Notes: generated by a model not told the origin, from the letters alone. Counted from the stretch's first letter, positions 44,506-56,391 are shown. The stretch is DNA of 64,000 bases from Pelobacter propionicus DSM 2379 (GCF_000015045.1 NC_008609.1:496001-560000); one strand, 5' to 3'. Numbers and translations are program-made.

Positions 44506-45020
44506 CGCTCCCCCGCTGCTTTCGCTTCCGCCGCCTTGCGGGCCCTGCGCTGGAACAGATCGCGCTTGAGGGGCGAGAGGTGGTCGACGAAGAGTCTGCC
44601 GTCCAGGTGATCGATCTCGTGCTGGAAGGCGATGGCCAAGAGCCCCTCGGCATGCCAGGTCTGTTCCCTCCCCTCCAGGTCCAGGCCCCTGACCGTCACG
44701 CTGGCGTGGCGGCGCACGTTGGCGGCGTATTTGGGTACCGACAGGCAGCCCTCCTCCTCGTAGCTCTCTCCCTCGGCATGGACGATGACCGGGTTGATTG
44801 CTATAATCAGCTCGTTCGGCTCGTCGTGGGCGGAGACATCGATGATGATCACCCGCTGATGGACGCCGATCTGGGGGGCTGCCAGCCCCACGCCGGGGGC
44901 GTGGTACATGGTTTCGGTCATATCACTGACCAGTTCGCGGATCTCGTCGGTTATGATGGTAACCGCTGCCGATTTCTTTTTCAGCTCGGGATTTGGGTAG
45001 GTGAGAATGGTGCGAATCAT
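44502..45020 (-). CDS. def: Peptide deformylase
   Basis: Def removes the N-formyl group from new proteins, completing the formylation cycle with Fmt. The 172-residue metalloenzyme (Fe2+ or Zn2+) has GVGLAAPQIG, EEGCLSVP (metal Cys) and QHEIDHLDG (HExxH). The C-terminal tail is Lys/Arg/Ala-rich. The start at 45020 (MIRTILTYP) follows AAGGA by 6 bases. A second ATG at 45026 is too close to that site. It is first in the def-fmt-DUF116 operon, divergent from the small gene at 45116. Confidence 0.96.
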   Translation of the reverse strand: MIRTILTYPNPELKKKSAAVTIITDEIRELVSDMTETMYHAPGVGLAAPQIGVHQRVIIIDVSAHDEPNELIIAINPVIVHAEGESYEEEGCLSVPKYAANVRRHASVTVRGLDLEGREQTWHAEGLLAIAFQHEIDHLDGRLFVDHLSPLKRDLFQRRARKAAEAKAAGER

Positions 45021-45115
45021 AGACATCCTTGCGACGGAATTTTGTCGAAGCAGTATATAGTTTCAACGGTTAAAAATCAATTTTCATCTTTTCGGGGATG
45101 GCGGAGGAGGCGGTC

Positions 45116-45298
45116 ATGACGGACCCGGTGGACAGAATCAGCGGAGCAAAGGAGCTGGACAGGAACACCGCACGGGGCGAGACCTTCAAGGGTGGAAAGT
45201 CGCGCCGGCATGCGGGCGCGGCCGAGGACGACAGTGTGGATATCTCGGACGAGGCCCGCGAGCGCTCCTCCGGTGGCAAGGAGCGCGATAAGCCCTGA
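45116..45298 (+). CDS. Small FlgM-like protein
   Basis: The 60-residue protein starts MTDPVDRISGAKELDRNTARG and ends with VDISDEARERSSGGKERDKP. The VDRISG...VDISDEAR arrangement resembles the N-terminal half of FlgM anti-sigma-28 and related small proteins of delta-proteobacteria. The sigma-binding C-terminal helices appear to be missing, so the call is tentative. It is highly charged and probably disordered. GGAGGAGG lies 5 bases before the ATG. It stands alone between def (divergent) and an HDOD gene (convergent). No flagellar gene is nearby. Confidence 0.5.
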   Translation: MTDPVDRISGAKELDRNTARGETFKGGKSRRHAGAAEDDSVDISDEARERSSGGKERDKP

Positions 45299-45314
45299 CC
45301 AGTCGCCGGGTGGC

Positions 45315-45340
45315 GTCCGGACTGCCCGGGCAGTCCGGAC
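45315..45340. repeat. Perfect 26-bp palindrome between converging genes
   Basis: GTCCGGACTGCCC (45315-45327) is followed directly by its exact complement (45328-45340). It lies between the small FlgM-like gene and the HDOD gene, so a bidirectional terminator without a U tract is the simplest reading. A dimeric protein-binding site is the alternative. Confidence 0.7.
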
Positions 45341-45350
45341 ATGCGGGGGG

Positions 45351-46199
45351 TTATTCGAAGAAACTCTTGTCCTGGGTATAGGCCTGCTCGAAGCTGGTCA
45401 GCATGCACTCCAGCTGGTTCTCGTCCAGCTGGAGCAGGCGGGCGGGCATGGACTCGGCGAGGACCAGGTCGGTATCCGGTTCCCGCTGGCCGAGGCCGAT
45501 CTTGTGGCAGAAGAGGTTGGCCAGTCCCACGGTGCTGGTGAGCAGTATCTGGTAGGGGTCCTCATCCTCTACAAAGCCGAAGCGGTGGTGCTCCATGACC
45601 GCTTTGATCAGCATTTCGGGGAAATTCCATTTCTCGATGACCAGTCCGCCCACTTCGGCGTGGCTGTAGGGGTAAAACTCCTGCTCCGCCTCCTGGAACG
45701 AGATGCCTTCGTTGTAACATTTCTGAATCACCATCTGGAAACGCTGGCTGTCGATGTTGTTCATGATGGTCTTGCCGATATCGTGAAAGAGGCCTCCCAG
45801 AAAGGCCTCTTCGTCGTTTATCTGCTGGGTGGCGCCGGCGATGATGCGGGCGGCCAGGGCAGCGCCGAAGGAGTGTTCCCAGAGCATCTTTTCCGCCAAA
45901 CCGTAGTTCTTGTAAACCTGCTTGACCGATGCCGCCATGATCAGGCTCTTCAGGGTGTTGTAGCCGAGCATCATGATGGCGTGGGACAGGGTGTTGATCT
46001 GGCGCCTGCAGCCGAAGAAGGAGGAGTTGGATATCTTCAGGACCCTGGCGGCCACCGCCGCATCGGACGATACCACCCGGGCAAGGTCTTCCGCCGTTGT
46101 CGTCTCGCTCTCGATGAGCTGCAACACCTTTGTCGCAACCACCGGAATTGTCGGCAAATCGCTGGCGCTATTGATGAGTTGTTCCAGTTCCCTGTTCAT
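45351..46199 (-). CDS. HDOD-domain signalling protein
   Basis: The 282-residue soluble protein consists of one HDOD domain (about 10-210): LPTIPVVATKVLQLIES, VVSSDAAVAARVLKISNSSFFG, ISHAI-like TLSHAIMMLGYNTLKSLIM, and GGLFHDIGKTIM carrying an HD pair. HDOD proteins act in signal transduction and are often linked to c-di-GMP, but most lack proven enzyme activity. A GAGGAG site precedes the ATG at 46199. A GTG at 46205 is less likely. It is divergent from the TPR gene. Confidence 0.87.
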   Translation of the reverse strand: MNRELEQLINSASDLPTIPVVATKVLQLIESETTTAEDLARVVSSDAAVAARVLKISNSSFFGCRRQINTLSHAIMMLGYNTLKSLIMAASVKQVYKNYGLAEKMLWEHSFGAALAARIIAGATQQINDEEAFLGGLFHDIGKTIMNNIDSQRFQMVIQKCYNEGISFQEAEQEFYPYSHAEVGGLVIEKWNFPEMLIKAVMEHHRFGFVEDEDPYQILLTSTVGLANLFCHKIGLGQREPDTDLVLAESMPARLLQLDENQLECMLTSFEQAYTQDKSFFE

Positions 46200-46302
46200 C
46201 TCCACTCCTCATGCATGTCGTTGTATCCCTCCTGGCCCGTCCGGGAATGTGCGCCACATTATTGCACAAATTGGCATATAATCAAGATTTTAGCCTAAAT
46301 AA

Positions 46303-46331
46303 TTGAATTTTTAGCGGATCGTCTGTATAAT
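46303..46331 (+). promoter_or_regulatory. Strong sigma-70-like promoter for the TPR gene
   Basis: TTGAAT (46303-46308) and a perfect TATAAT (46326-46331) are spaced by 17 bases. The inverted repeat GCGGAT...ATCCGC (46316-46321 and 46330-46335) overlaps the -10 and could be an operator. Confidence 0.75.
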
Positions 46332-46370
46332 CCGCGGCTTCACAAGATTTTTTTCAAGGAAACCTGCCCT

Positions 46371-48392
46371 ATGCGTATGATTCGAACATATGGTGTACTG
46401 ATGTCCGCGGCGCTGTTGCTATGCGGTTTTGACTGGGGTTTTTCCGCTGACAAGTGCAAGGAGGCCCTGAATCTGGTGGACTCCCTGGAGTCTAGCCGTG
46501 ATGAAGGTGCGATGCGGCAGACCGAGGCCAGGATACTCGGCCTCTGCCCCGACGGCGCCCCGGGGCACTATGTCAGCGCCCTGATGCTGGAGAGGATCGG
46601 CAATGTGGATGGGGCCATCAAGGAGTATCGCCAGGCCCTGCGGCAGAATCCGCAGTTTACCAGGGCCAGCGGCAACCTGGGCCTGCTCTATGCACAGACC
46701 GGCAGGAACAGCGAAGCCTCGGTGGAGTTAAGCCGTGGTCTGGCGGCAACGTCCGATCCCCGCTACCACAAGGCGCTGGGGCATGTGCTGGCGGAGATGA
46801 AGGTGTACCCGCTGGCGATCCACCACCTGAGCGAGGCGGGAAACACTCTCACCAGTGATGCCGAGGTGTTCAATGATCTGGCCGGGGTGTATCTGGCCAT
46901 GGGAGATCAGGGCAAGGCCCTGGATGAATACGGCCGGGCGCTGAACGCTGATCCGGGCAACGAGAAGGCCCATACCGGCATCGCTTCCATCCATCTGGAG
47001 CGCAAAGACCTGGATAAGGCATTGGATGAGCTGAAGAAGGGTGAGGCCACCAATCCCCAGAACCGCACGATCCACCTGATGATGGCCGAGATCTACGAAA
47101 AGAAGGGTGATACCCGGCAGGCCAACTACCAGTACCTGTTGGGCGGCAAGGGCAAGGGACTGGCTCAGGTTGCCGATGGTGTGCCGGCTGCCGCCAAGTC
47201 CTCCCCCGCCGCGCCGCTCTTCGTGCCTGATTTTCAGAAGAGCGAGGAGTCGCTCAAGGAAATCATCGCTGAGTCTCCCGACAAGGCGGTGGACGCCTAC
47301 GGAAAACTGGGCGACCTCTACCGTTCCGCGGGCAGGGACAGGGAGGCCATGGCGGCCTACCGGGAGGCGGTGCACCGCAACAGCGCTAACAGCGACGTCT
47401 ACCTGAATCTGGGTATCCTGCATGAAAAAATGAACAACCTGGACGAGGCGGTGGTGGCCTACAAACAGGCCATACGGGTCAAGCCGGACAATGCCGATGC
47501 CCGCCTGCGTCTCGCCGATATACGCTATGAGCGCGGCTTCTATCAGGAGGCGGTGGAACAGTACAGCGAGTTCCTCAAGCTGAAACCCGACAGCCCGGAC
47601 ATTCAACTCAAGCTGGCCCGCATTCTCGCCAAAAAGAAGGAGACCAGCCTGGCCATCGATGCCTACGATGCCGTTCTGAAGAGCGCTCCCGACAATCCCG
47701 AGGCAAACCGGGAAATCGCCGCGCTGTACAAGGCCAAGGGGATGAACGACCGGGCAGTGGCGCATTACCGTAAGGCCTTGGAGTTACGGAAGGATGACGC
47801 GGATACCCGCAGCGCGTTGGTGTCGCTATATGTCAAAAACAGGCAGTACGATGAGATAACCGAACTGCTCAAGGGGGCGGTGGAACTGTTCCCGGAAGAT
47901 GCCAACAACCACTACAAGCTGGGGCTGATCCACGAATTCAAGAAGGAGTATGGCAGCGCCATCGCCTGCTACCAGAAGGCGGCCGAGCTGAGGCCGGACC
48001 ATGCCCGCGCCCTCAATGCGCTGGGCCGCATGTACATGAAGACCGACCGCATCAGCGAAGCCAGGGAGGCGCTGGAGGCCGCCAGGAAGGCGGACCCGAC
48101 CCTTGAGGAGACCGCGGTTCTGCTGAACAACATCCGCGACGAATTCAATCCCGAGCCGCGCAGGATCAGCAGGAGCGTGAAGAAATCTTCCTCACGGACC
48201 TCGCGCAGGTCGGCGTCCGCATCCGGGAAATCCAAGTCCAAATCATCAGCCAAGGCCAAAAAAACGGACAAGCGCAAGAAGAAGGGCACATCTTCCGCCA
48301 AAACAAAGTCCAAAAGCAAGTCATCGGCCAAGAGCAAGACAACATCCAAAAGCAAGTCAACGGCTAAGAGCAAGACAAAGAAAAAGAAGTAA
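46371..48392 (+). CDS. Exported TPR-repeat protein with Lys/Ser-rich tail
   Basis: The 673-residue protein starts with a signal-like segment (MRMIRTYGVLMSAALLLCGFDWGFS). At least a dozen TPR-like 34-residue helical pairs span about 50-580, for example GAIKEYRQALRQNPQFTRASGNLGLLYAQTG and EAMAAYREAVHRNSANSDVYLNLGILHEKM. A break near residues 255-300 divides two TPR blocks. The last about 75 residues are nearly all Lys, Ser, Thr and Ala in short repeats (KSKSKSSAK type), strongly basic and disordered. TPR blocks scaffold protein complexes. The tail could bind nucleic acid, LPS or peptidoglycan. AAGGAA precedes the ATG and a strong promoter lies at 46303. No neighbour clarifies the role. Confidence 0.78.
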   Translation: MRMIRTYGVLMSAALLLCGFDWGFSADKCKEALNLVDSLESSRDEGAMRQTEARILGLCPDGAPGHYVSALMLERIGNVDGAIKEYRQALRQNPQFTRASGNLGLLYAQTGRNSEASVELSRGLAATSDPRYHKALGHVLAEMKVYPLAIHHLSEAGNTLTSDAEVFNDLAGVYLAMGDQGKALDEYGRALNADPGNEKAHTGIASIHLERKDLDKALDELKKGEATNPQNRTIHLMMAEIYEKKGDTRQANYQYLLGGKGKGLAQVADGVPAAAKSSPAAPLFVPDFQKSEESLKEIIAESPDKAVDAYGKLGDLYRSAGRDREAMAAYREAVHRNSANSDVYLNLGILHEKMNNLDEAVVAYKQAIRVKPDNADARLRLADIRYERGFYQEAVEQYSEFLKLKPDSPDIQLKLARILAKKKETSLAIDAYDAVLKSAPDNPEANREIAALYKAKGMNDRAVAHYRKALELRKDDADTRSALVSLYVKNRQYDEITELLKGAVELFPEDANNHYKLGLIHEFKKEYGSAIACYQKAAELRPDHARALNALGRMYMKTDRISEAREALEAARKADPTLEETAVLLNNIRDEFNPEPRRISRSVKKSSSRTSRRSASASGKSKSKSSAKAKKTDKRKKKGTSSAKTKSKSKSSAKSKTTSKSKSTAKSKTKKKK

Positions 48393-48441
48393 AACCCGCG
48401 ATCGTCGTACCGTTTCCCCCTCTTTGCATCAGGGATTTCAC

Positions 48442-48477
48442 GGGGGCAGGTCAGCTGCGTGTCCTGCCCCCTCTTTC
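48442..48477 (+). terminator. Terminator after the TPR gene
   Basis: GGGGGCAGG (48442-48450) pairs perfectly with CCTGCCCCC (48463-48471) around a 12-base loop, followed by TCTTTC. Confidence 0.65.
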
Positions 48478-48495
48478 CCTGCCTCACCCTGGAAA

Positions 48496-48525
48496 TCGTC
48501 ATTTTCTTTGAAATCGCGGTATAAT
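48496..48525 (+). promoter_or_regulatory. Sigma-70-like promoter for the GH13 gene
   Basis: A perfect TATAAT (48520-48525) is preceded at 18 bases by TCGTCA (48496-48501), a weak -35. It lies about 34 bases before the start codon. Confidence 0.5.
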
Positions 48526-48558
48526 TGCTGATCGTCACACTGAAGGGTGGTCAGATAT

Positions 48559-51500
48559 ATGAACGTTTCGTCCGATTTCGCTGCATACTTCCCCCATGAT
48601 ATCCAGATATCCCGGCACTCCTGGCTCTCCCACGACTTGGGCGCCCTCTCGCGGCACATCTCCGAGCGGGGGATTCCCGCGATTATCTTCCACCGCCAAC
48701 TGGCCCTCAGGTTGAACCGCCGGCATAGCCATGGCAGCCTTCCGGTGCATGCCGGTCAGCTCAACCTGTTTGCCGCGCTGCAGACCATCTTCCGCTATCT
48801 GATCGACGTTACGGCTGAACAGGAGTCGCCACGAGTGCTGGAGAACGCCCTGCGCCAGGTCGGTGTGGAACCGGCCGGAGAAGCGGTGCAGTGTGCCGCC
48901 GCTACCTTCGTGGAACTGTTTCCCCCCTCTGACGTGCTCGCCGGAGCCAGCTCAGTTGATGCATGGCTCAATCCGGCCACCGGCCGTGGCGGTCGACGGC
49001 GCACCGTGCTGCGCGAACTGCTGCTGCTCAGGCTTGCTGCTGAGAATCCTGCCCTGGACAGCTTCCGGGAGATCCTCGACGATGCGCCGCTGGTGGCGGC
49101 CTTGGGGAACTATCCCCACCTGGTGACCGCCATGACCACTGCCCTCTCCCGGGGGCCCCGGCTGTCCGGATTCGATCTGACGCTGCCCGAAATCCTCTTT
49201 GCGCCGATCAAGGCATCGCCCGGTTCCCTGGCCGGCCAGGTGGAGTACATCCGCGAGCAGTGGGGCGTCTTTCTGCCCCAGGAGTTGCTGGAGATGCTCA
49301 CCGGAGCCTGGGACGTGCTGCGCGAAGAGGAGCGCCAGCGCGGATGGGGTGGGGGAGAGCCGGGGCCGTCGCGGGTACTGGAGTTCGGCCAGCGAGCGAA
49401 TCCGGCACCGGGAGGGTTCGGCCCTGGTGGCGACTCCGTGCTGGCCGGCTACGACTATCCGGAGTACGAACGTTTCTCGCGGGACGAGGACTGGATGTCC
49501 AACGTGGTCATGATCGCCAAGATGGTCTATGTCTGGCTCGAACAGCTTGGACGTCAGTACGGCCATCCCATAACCACCCTGGACCAGGTGCCCGACAGGG
49601 AGCTGGACCGCCTGGCGGGTGCCGGTTTCAGCGCCCTCTGGCTGATCGGGGTATGGGAACGTTCCCCCGCCTCCCAGCGCATCAAGCAGATCTGCGGCAA
49701 CCAGGAGGCCATCGCCTCTGCCTACTCGCTCTACGACTACGAGATTTCCGCCGACCTGGGGGGATGGGAGGCCTTGGCGAACCTGCGTCAGCGGGCGCTC
49801 GCGCGCGGCATCCGCCTGGCAAGCGACATGGTTCCCAATCACACCGGGATCTACTCCCGCTGGGTGCTGGAGCACCCGGACTGGTTCATCCAGAGCGACT
49901 ACCCCCCCTTTCCCGGCTACTGTTTCAACGGCGAGGACCTCTCCCTGAGCGGCCACGTGCGCATCCAGGTAGAGGACGGCTACTGGACCAGGAGCGATGC
50001 CGCCGTGGTATTCCGTCTGGTGGAGCGCGACAGCGGGCGCACCCGCTACATTTACCATGGCAACGACGGCACCAGCTTTCCCTGGAACGACACGGCCCAG
50101 CTCAACTACCTGCTCCCCGATGTGCGCGAGGCGGTCATCCAGACCATCCTGCATGTGGCGCGCAACTTCCCGATCATCCGTTTCGACGCCGCCATGACCC
50201 TGGCCAAGAAGCACTTCCAGAGGCTCTGGTTTCCCATCCGCGGCCTGGGGGGTGGCATCCCCTCGCGGGCCGAGCATGGCATGAGCCGCGAGGAGTTCGA
50301 TGCCGTTTTTCCGGTGGAGTTCTGGAGGGAGGTTGTGGACCGCGTGGCCGCCGAGGCTCCCGGCACGCTGCTCCTGGCCGAGGCCTTCTGGATGATGGAG
50401 GGGTATTTCGTGCGTACCCTGGGTATGCACCGGGTCTACAACAGCGCCTTCATGAACATGCTGAAGAAGGAGGAAAACGCCAAGTACCGCCAGACCATCA
50501 GGAATGTGCTGGAGTTCAACCCCGAGGTGCTGAAGCGCTTCGTCAACTTCATGAACAATCCGGACGAAAAGACCGCCGTGGAGCAGTTCGGCAGCCAGGG
50601 TAAGTACTTCGGCGCCTGCGTCCTGATGGTGACCATGCCGGGGCTGCCCATGTTCGGCCATGGCCAGATCGAGGGCTTCCACGAAAAGTACGGCATGGAG
50701 TACAAGCGCGCCTACTGGGACGAAACGGTTGACCAGGGGCTGCTGCAGGGACACCGCATGTGGATCTTTCCGCTGCTGCATCGTCGCGCCCTCTTCTCCG
50801 GATCGAAGAATTTCGTGCTCTACGATTTTCACGGCACGGCCGGGGTCGACGAGAACGTGTTTGCCTATTCCAACCGCTGCGGAGAGCAGCGCGCCCTGGT
50901 GCTGTACCACAACCGCCATGCCTCCACTTCCGGCTGGATCAGGGAGTCGGTCCCTTTCAATGTCACCGAGGGGGGGGGCGAGCCTGAACTGCGCCGCACG
51001 ACCCTGGCCGAGGCTCTGGATCTGGATGCCGGCGACGGAATCTACTACGCCTTCCGCGATCTGGCCGACGGCCGCCATTTTCTGCGCAGCGGGCGGGAAC
51101 TGGCCCTCCGTGGGCTCTACGCCGAGTTGGGCGAGTACGAGTTCCATCTGTTCCTGGATTTTCGTCGCATCTGCGACGACCCTGAGCGCTCCTGGGAGGG
51201 GTTGCACCAGGCCTTGAATGGTCGGGGGGTGGATAATCTGGACGTTGAACGGTTGCAGGTGCGCTTTGCCGCCCTGAACGCCTCCTTTGCCGGGCTCCTG
51301 AAGGAACCGCTGCCATTGGGCGAGCCAGCAGCGGGGGATGCCACGCAAGCGCCGGCCGGGAATCTGAGCGCCTCCCTTGATGGCTTCCTCACCGCTCTGG
51401 CCGAAGAACTGAAGGCTTGCGGACAGGCACCCCGGGTAACGTCGGCAGAGCTTACGGCTGAACTCTCCCTGCTGTCCGATCTTTTGGCACAGAAGACCGC

Positions 51501-52092
51501 ATCCCGTGGCGCCCGTCAGTTCCTCTCAGTCATGGCCGATCGCCTCGCTTCCATTGCCGGCGCCAGGCTGCTGCTGACCTGGATGCTCCTGCAGGGGCTG
51601 CCCGCTGCCACCCTGGATCGCTTTGGCCTGGACCATGGCTTGGCCACGCAACTCCCTCCCGGTGGGGGGGGAGACGTAGGCGCCGGGGACGAGCTCCAGC
51701 TGCTGCGGGCTTTACTGGAACATGGCGGCCGTGGCTGGCTGGGACGGGCACCTGCTGTGGAGCGGCTGTTCGCCATTCCCGCCTGTCGACGCTATCTGCT
51801 GGTTCATGAGAGCGACGGCGTGGTCTGGTTCAACAAGGAACGCTTCGAGGAGCTGGTCGCATGGCTCTTCATCTGTGGGCTGTGCGCTGCGCTGTCCCGT
51901 CGGCCGGTCAATCGGACCCTGGCCACCTGGTTGGGCGCTGCCGGTCGCGAGCTGAACCGCCTGTCGGAGCTGGCGGCCCACACCGGCTATCGCGCCAGCC
52001 TGTTCATGGGGGCCTGTGGAAGTACGGCTACAACGGCTCGCAAGCGACAGGGGCAGACACAGGGTCGGCCGCACACGCCGGAAAAGAGGTAG
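48559..52092 (+). CDS. Very large GH13 alpha-amylase-family protein
   Basis: The 1177-residue protein has no signal peptide and should be cytosolic. Residues about 1-310 are an unrecognised N-terminal region. The GH13 barrel runs from about 315 to 770: LAGAGFSALWLIGVWERS, the substrate His region DMVPNHTGIYSRW, nucleophile Asp543 in IIRFDAAM, acid/base Glu608 in LLLAEAFW, and NFMNNPDEKTA with a further Asp. The C-terminal about 400 residues are also unassigned. It likely acts on alpha-1,4 glucans or maltooligosaccharides inside the cell. AAGGGTGG precedes the ATG at 48559. Its length is more than twice that of a usual amylase. It ends at a strong terminator. Confidence 0.85.
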   Translation: MNVSSDFAAYFPHDIQISRHSWLSHDLGALSRHISERGIPAIIFHRQLALRLNRRHSHGSLPVHAGQLNLFAALQTIFRYLIDVTAEQESPRVLENALRQVGVEPAGEAVQCAAATFVELFPPSDVLAGASSVDAWLNPATGRGGRRRTVLRELLLLRLAAENPALDSFREILDDAPLVAALGNYPHLVTAMTTALSRGPRLSGFDLTLPEILFAPIKASPGSLAGQVEYIREQWGVFLPQELLEMLTGAWDVLREEERQRGWGGGEPGPSRVLEFGQRANPAPGGFGPGGDSVLAGYDYPEYERFSRDEDWMSNVVMIAKMVYVWLEQLGRQYGHPITTLDQVPDRELDRLAGAGFSALWLIGVWERSPASQRIKQICGNQEAIASAYSLYDYEISADLGGWEALANLRQRALARGIRLASDMVPNHTGIYSRWVLEHPDWFIQSDYPPFPGYCFNGEDLSLSGHVRIQVEDGYWTRSDAAVVFRLVERDSGRTRYIYHGNDGTSFPWNDTAQLNYLLPDVREAVIQTILHVARNFPIIRFDAAMTLAKKHFQRLWFPIRGLGGGIPSRAEHGMSREEFDAVFPVEFWREVVDRVAAEAPGTLLLAEAFWMMEGYFVRTLGMHRVYNSAFMNMLKKEENAKYRQTIRNVLEFNPEVLKRFVNFMNNPDEKTAVEQFGSQGKYFGACVLMVTMPGLPMFGHGQIEGFHEKYGMEYKRAYWDETVDQGLLQGHRMWIFPLLHRRALFSGSKNFVLYDFHGTAGVDENVFAYSNRCGEQRALVLYHNRHASTSGWIRESVPFNVTEGGGEPELRRTTLAEALDLDAGDGIYYAFRDLADGRHFLRSGRELALRGLYAELGEYEFHLFLDFRRICDDPERSWEGLHQALNGRGVDNLDVERLQVRFAALNASFAGLLKEPLPLGEPAAGDATQAPAGNLSASLDGFLTALAEELKACGQAPRVTSAELTAELSLLSDLLAQKTASRGARQFLSVMADRLASIAGARLLLTWMLLQGLPAATLDRFGLDHGLATQLPPGGGGDVGAGDELQLLRALLEHGGRGWLGRAPAVERLFAIPACRRYLLVHESDGVVWFNKERFEELVAWLFICGLCAALSRRPVNRTLATWLGAAGRELNRLSELAAHTGYRASLFMGACGSTATTARKRQGQTQGRPHTPEKR

Positions 52093-52119
52093 CCGCCGAG
52101 GCGGGTCATCCAAGGCGTA

Positions 52120-52158
52120 AAAAAATCCCCCCGGAACACTATTCCGGGGGGATTTTTT
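52120..52158. terminator. Strong bidirectional terminator between GH13 and purA
   Basis: A 17-bp perfect stem (52120-52136 and 52142-52158), with CCCCCC/GGGGGG at its core and A6/T6 at its base, surrounds a CACTA loop. It can terminate both converging transcripts. Confidence 0.95.
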
Positions 52159-52196
52159 ACATGATGCGTCGGTTGGATGATGCGCGCTCAGGTCGC

Positions 52197-54805
<2,609 letters not shown>

Positions 54806-54840
54806 AGGGTTGGAATCTCGGAATGTGAGCAACTCACGAA

Positions 54841-54863
54841 TCAGCCCCCGCTTGGGGGGCTGA
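54841..54863 (-). terminator. Hairpin terminator of the gene at 54874
   Basis: TCAGCCCCC (54841-54849) pairs with GGGGGCTGA (54855-54863) about 10 bases beyond the stop codon. The following tract on the minus strand is only TTCG, so strength is moderate. It separates this gene from hisZ. Confidence 0.6.
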
Positions 54864-54873
54864 GGGGAAGCGG

Positions 54874-56391
54874 TTATTCAACCTTCTTGATGGCCAGTGA
54901 AGCGGTGCCCCGTGTGGTCAGGCCGGGTCTCTGTACTGTCTGCAGAAGCAGCAGTTCGCTGCTGGCCTCGTCGAAATAGAAGTCCGGCATGTAGTTCTGG
55001 GTGTCGCGGGTGTGCCAGAGCTCGTCCAGGTTGGAGCCGTTCCAGATGAAGCAGTAGACGGCGCCCTTCTTGTAGGAGCGGGCGTTGCCCAGCACCCAGA
55101 AGCCGTCGTTCTTGCCCACCAGCACTTCGTTGCGCGAGGTTACCTGGATGCGCTGGTTCATGAAAAACCAGCGGTACTTGTCGTTGGTAATGCGGAAGTT
55201 CTCCGAGTTGTCCTTCTGGTAGTAGAGCTCGGAGCCGCCGAACTTGTCGTTGCTGCGCCAGAGTTCCTTCTGCTCCTGGTCGAAGACCACCAGGTAGCCG
55301 TCGGGGTGCAGCACCACGGTGTACAGGACACCCTGCTGGTCCTTGAACTGGTTGAAGGTGAAGATGTTGCCGAAGCGGGGCATCACGATCTCGTTGGACA
55401 GGGTTACCTTCGACCCCGTGCGGGTAAGCTCGGATACATTGCCGTAGAATTCCGTTTCGCGCCCCATGGACTGGGCATAGACCTTTTTGGGGCCGCCTGC
55501 CAGGCCGATGACGCGCAGGTAGTAGGGTAGATCCTTGGCCACGCACTCCATCCTGTTGTCCCCCACCTGCCAGATCTGGGAGGACGGCTCTTCGCCATGC
55601 ATGATGGTCAGGTATACTTCGGTCTTGCCGTCGCTGCCCTGGATGGTGTCCAGGCCGATGATCTTGTCCGTGGTGCCGAATTCGGTGGCAAAGCGCAGGC
55701 TCATGTTTTCCGCCTGATGGTAGTAGGAGAGGCGGCGGTCCTCAGCCAGAAACACTTCCCTGCTGCCGTCGGGAAGCGTCTTGCCCATTGCCAGCAGGTT
55801 GGCTGCTCCGGGAAGGCGCTTGCTCTGCCAGCCGCCAACATAGTTGCGCTCCAGGTCACGCGGCCTGATGATCTCCTGGCTCTGGTCCGGGCGCACCAGG
55901 GCGCTCTGGACGCTGTTGCCCTGGGTTACTTTGTTCGGGCGCACAACGGTGGAGGTGGCGGCATAGCTGGGTGCGCCGGAGGCTATCTGGCCGCTGGCGT
56001 ACAGCTTGGAGAGGTCAGCGCTCAGCTTGTCGGCCAGCTTGCCCATTGCCGGGATCAGTTCGTCCTGGCTCTCTCCCTGTACAAAGGCGCGGGTCAGGGT
56101 CTTGCCGTTGGCGCTTTTGGCCATGGCATCCACGCTGAATACCTTACCGATTACCACGTAGGTCCCGGTCAGCACGGCATCGGCCTCGGCGGAACTGGCC
56201 ACGGCGGTGATGTTCTCGCCGTTCAGGCGCGAAGCCAGCAGGGTCTGCAGAGTCGCTTTCAGTTCATCTTTGTTCTGGACCCCCACCACGTTCATGTCGG
56301 AAACAAACACCCGCAGCGGCTGGGCCGCGAATACGGACAGGGTGAAACAGAGTGAAAGTAAAAGGCTGATCGCCAGGGTGAATCTTCTCAT
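54874..56391 (-). CDS. Exported protein with a beta-propeller-like C-terminal region
   Basis: The 505-residue protein has a signal peptide ([24 protein letters not shown]). The first about 140 mature residues ([31 protein letters not shown]...[21 protein letters not shown]) resemble a FlgO/CsgG-like fold. Residues about 190-500 contain repeated strand blocks ([76 protein letters not shown]), like the FG-GAP/VCBS or propeller folds. A GGAGGC site precedes the ATG at 56391. It is probably an envelope assembly or sensing factor. No known gene name. Confidence 0.6.
   Translation of the reverse strand: MRRFTLAISLLLSLCFTLSVFAAQPLRVFVSDMNVVGVQNKDELKATLQTLLASRLNGENITAVASSAEADAVLTGTYVVIGKVFSVDAMAKSANGKTLTRAFVQGESQDELIPAMGKLADKLSADLSKLYASGQIASGAPSYAATSTVVRPNKVTQGNSVQSALVRPDQSQEIIRPRDLERNYVGGWQSKRLPGAANLLAMGKTLPDGSREVFLAEDRRLSYYHQAENMSLRFATEFGTTDKIIGLDTIQGSDGKTEVYLTIMHGEEPSSQIWQVGDNRMECVAKDLPYYLRVIGLAGGPKKVYAQSMGRETEFYGNVSELTRTGSKVTLSNEIVMPRFGNIFTFNQFKDQQGVLYTVVLHPDGYLVVFDQEQKELWRSNDKFGGSELYYQKDNSENFRITNDKYRWFFMNQRIQVTSRNEVLVGKNDGFWVLGNARSYKKGAVYCFIWNGSNLDELWHTRDTQNYMPDFYFDEASSELLLLQTVQRPGLTTRGTASLAIKKVE

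Noticed and set aside
45192-46298. 368-codon plus-strand frame over the HDOD gene
   Set aside because: The minus-strand HDOD protein has domain motifs and a ribosome site, and this frame is its antisense shadow.
48952-51348. 798-codon minus-strand frame inside the GH13 gene
   Set aside because: The sense strand carries clear GH13 catalytic motifs. The antisense frame has no recognisable domain or ribosome site.
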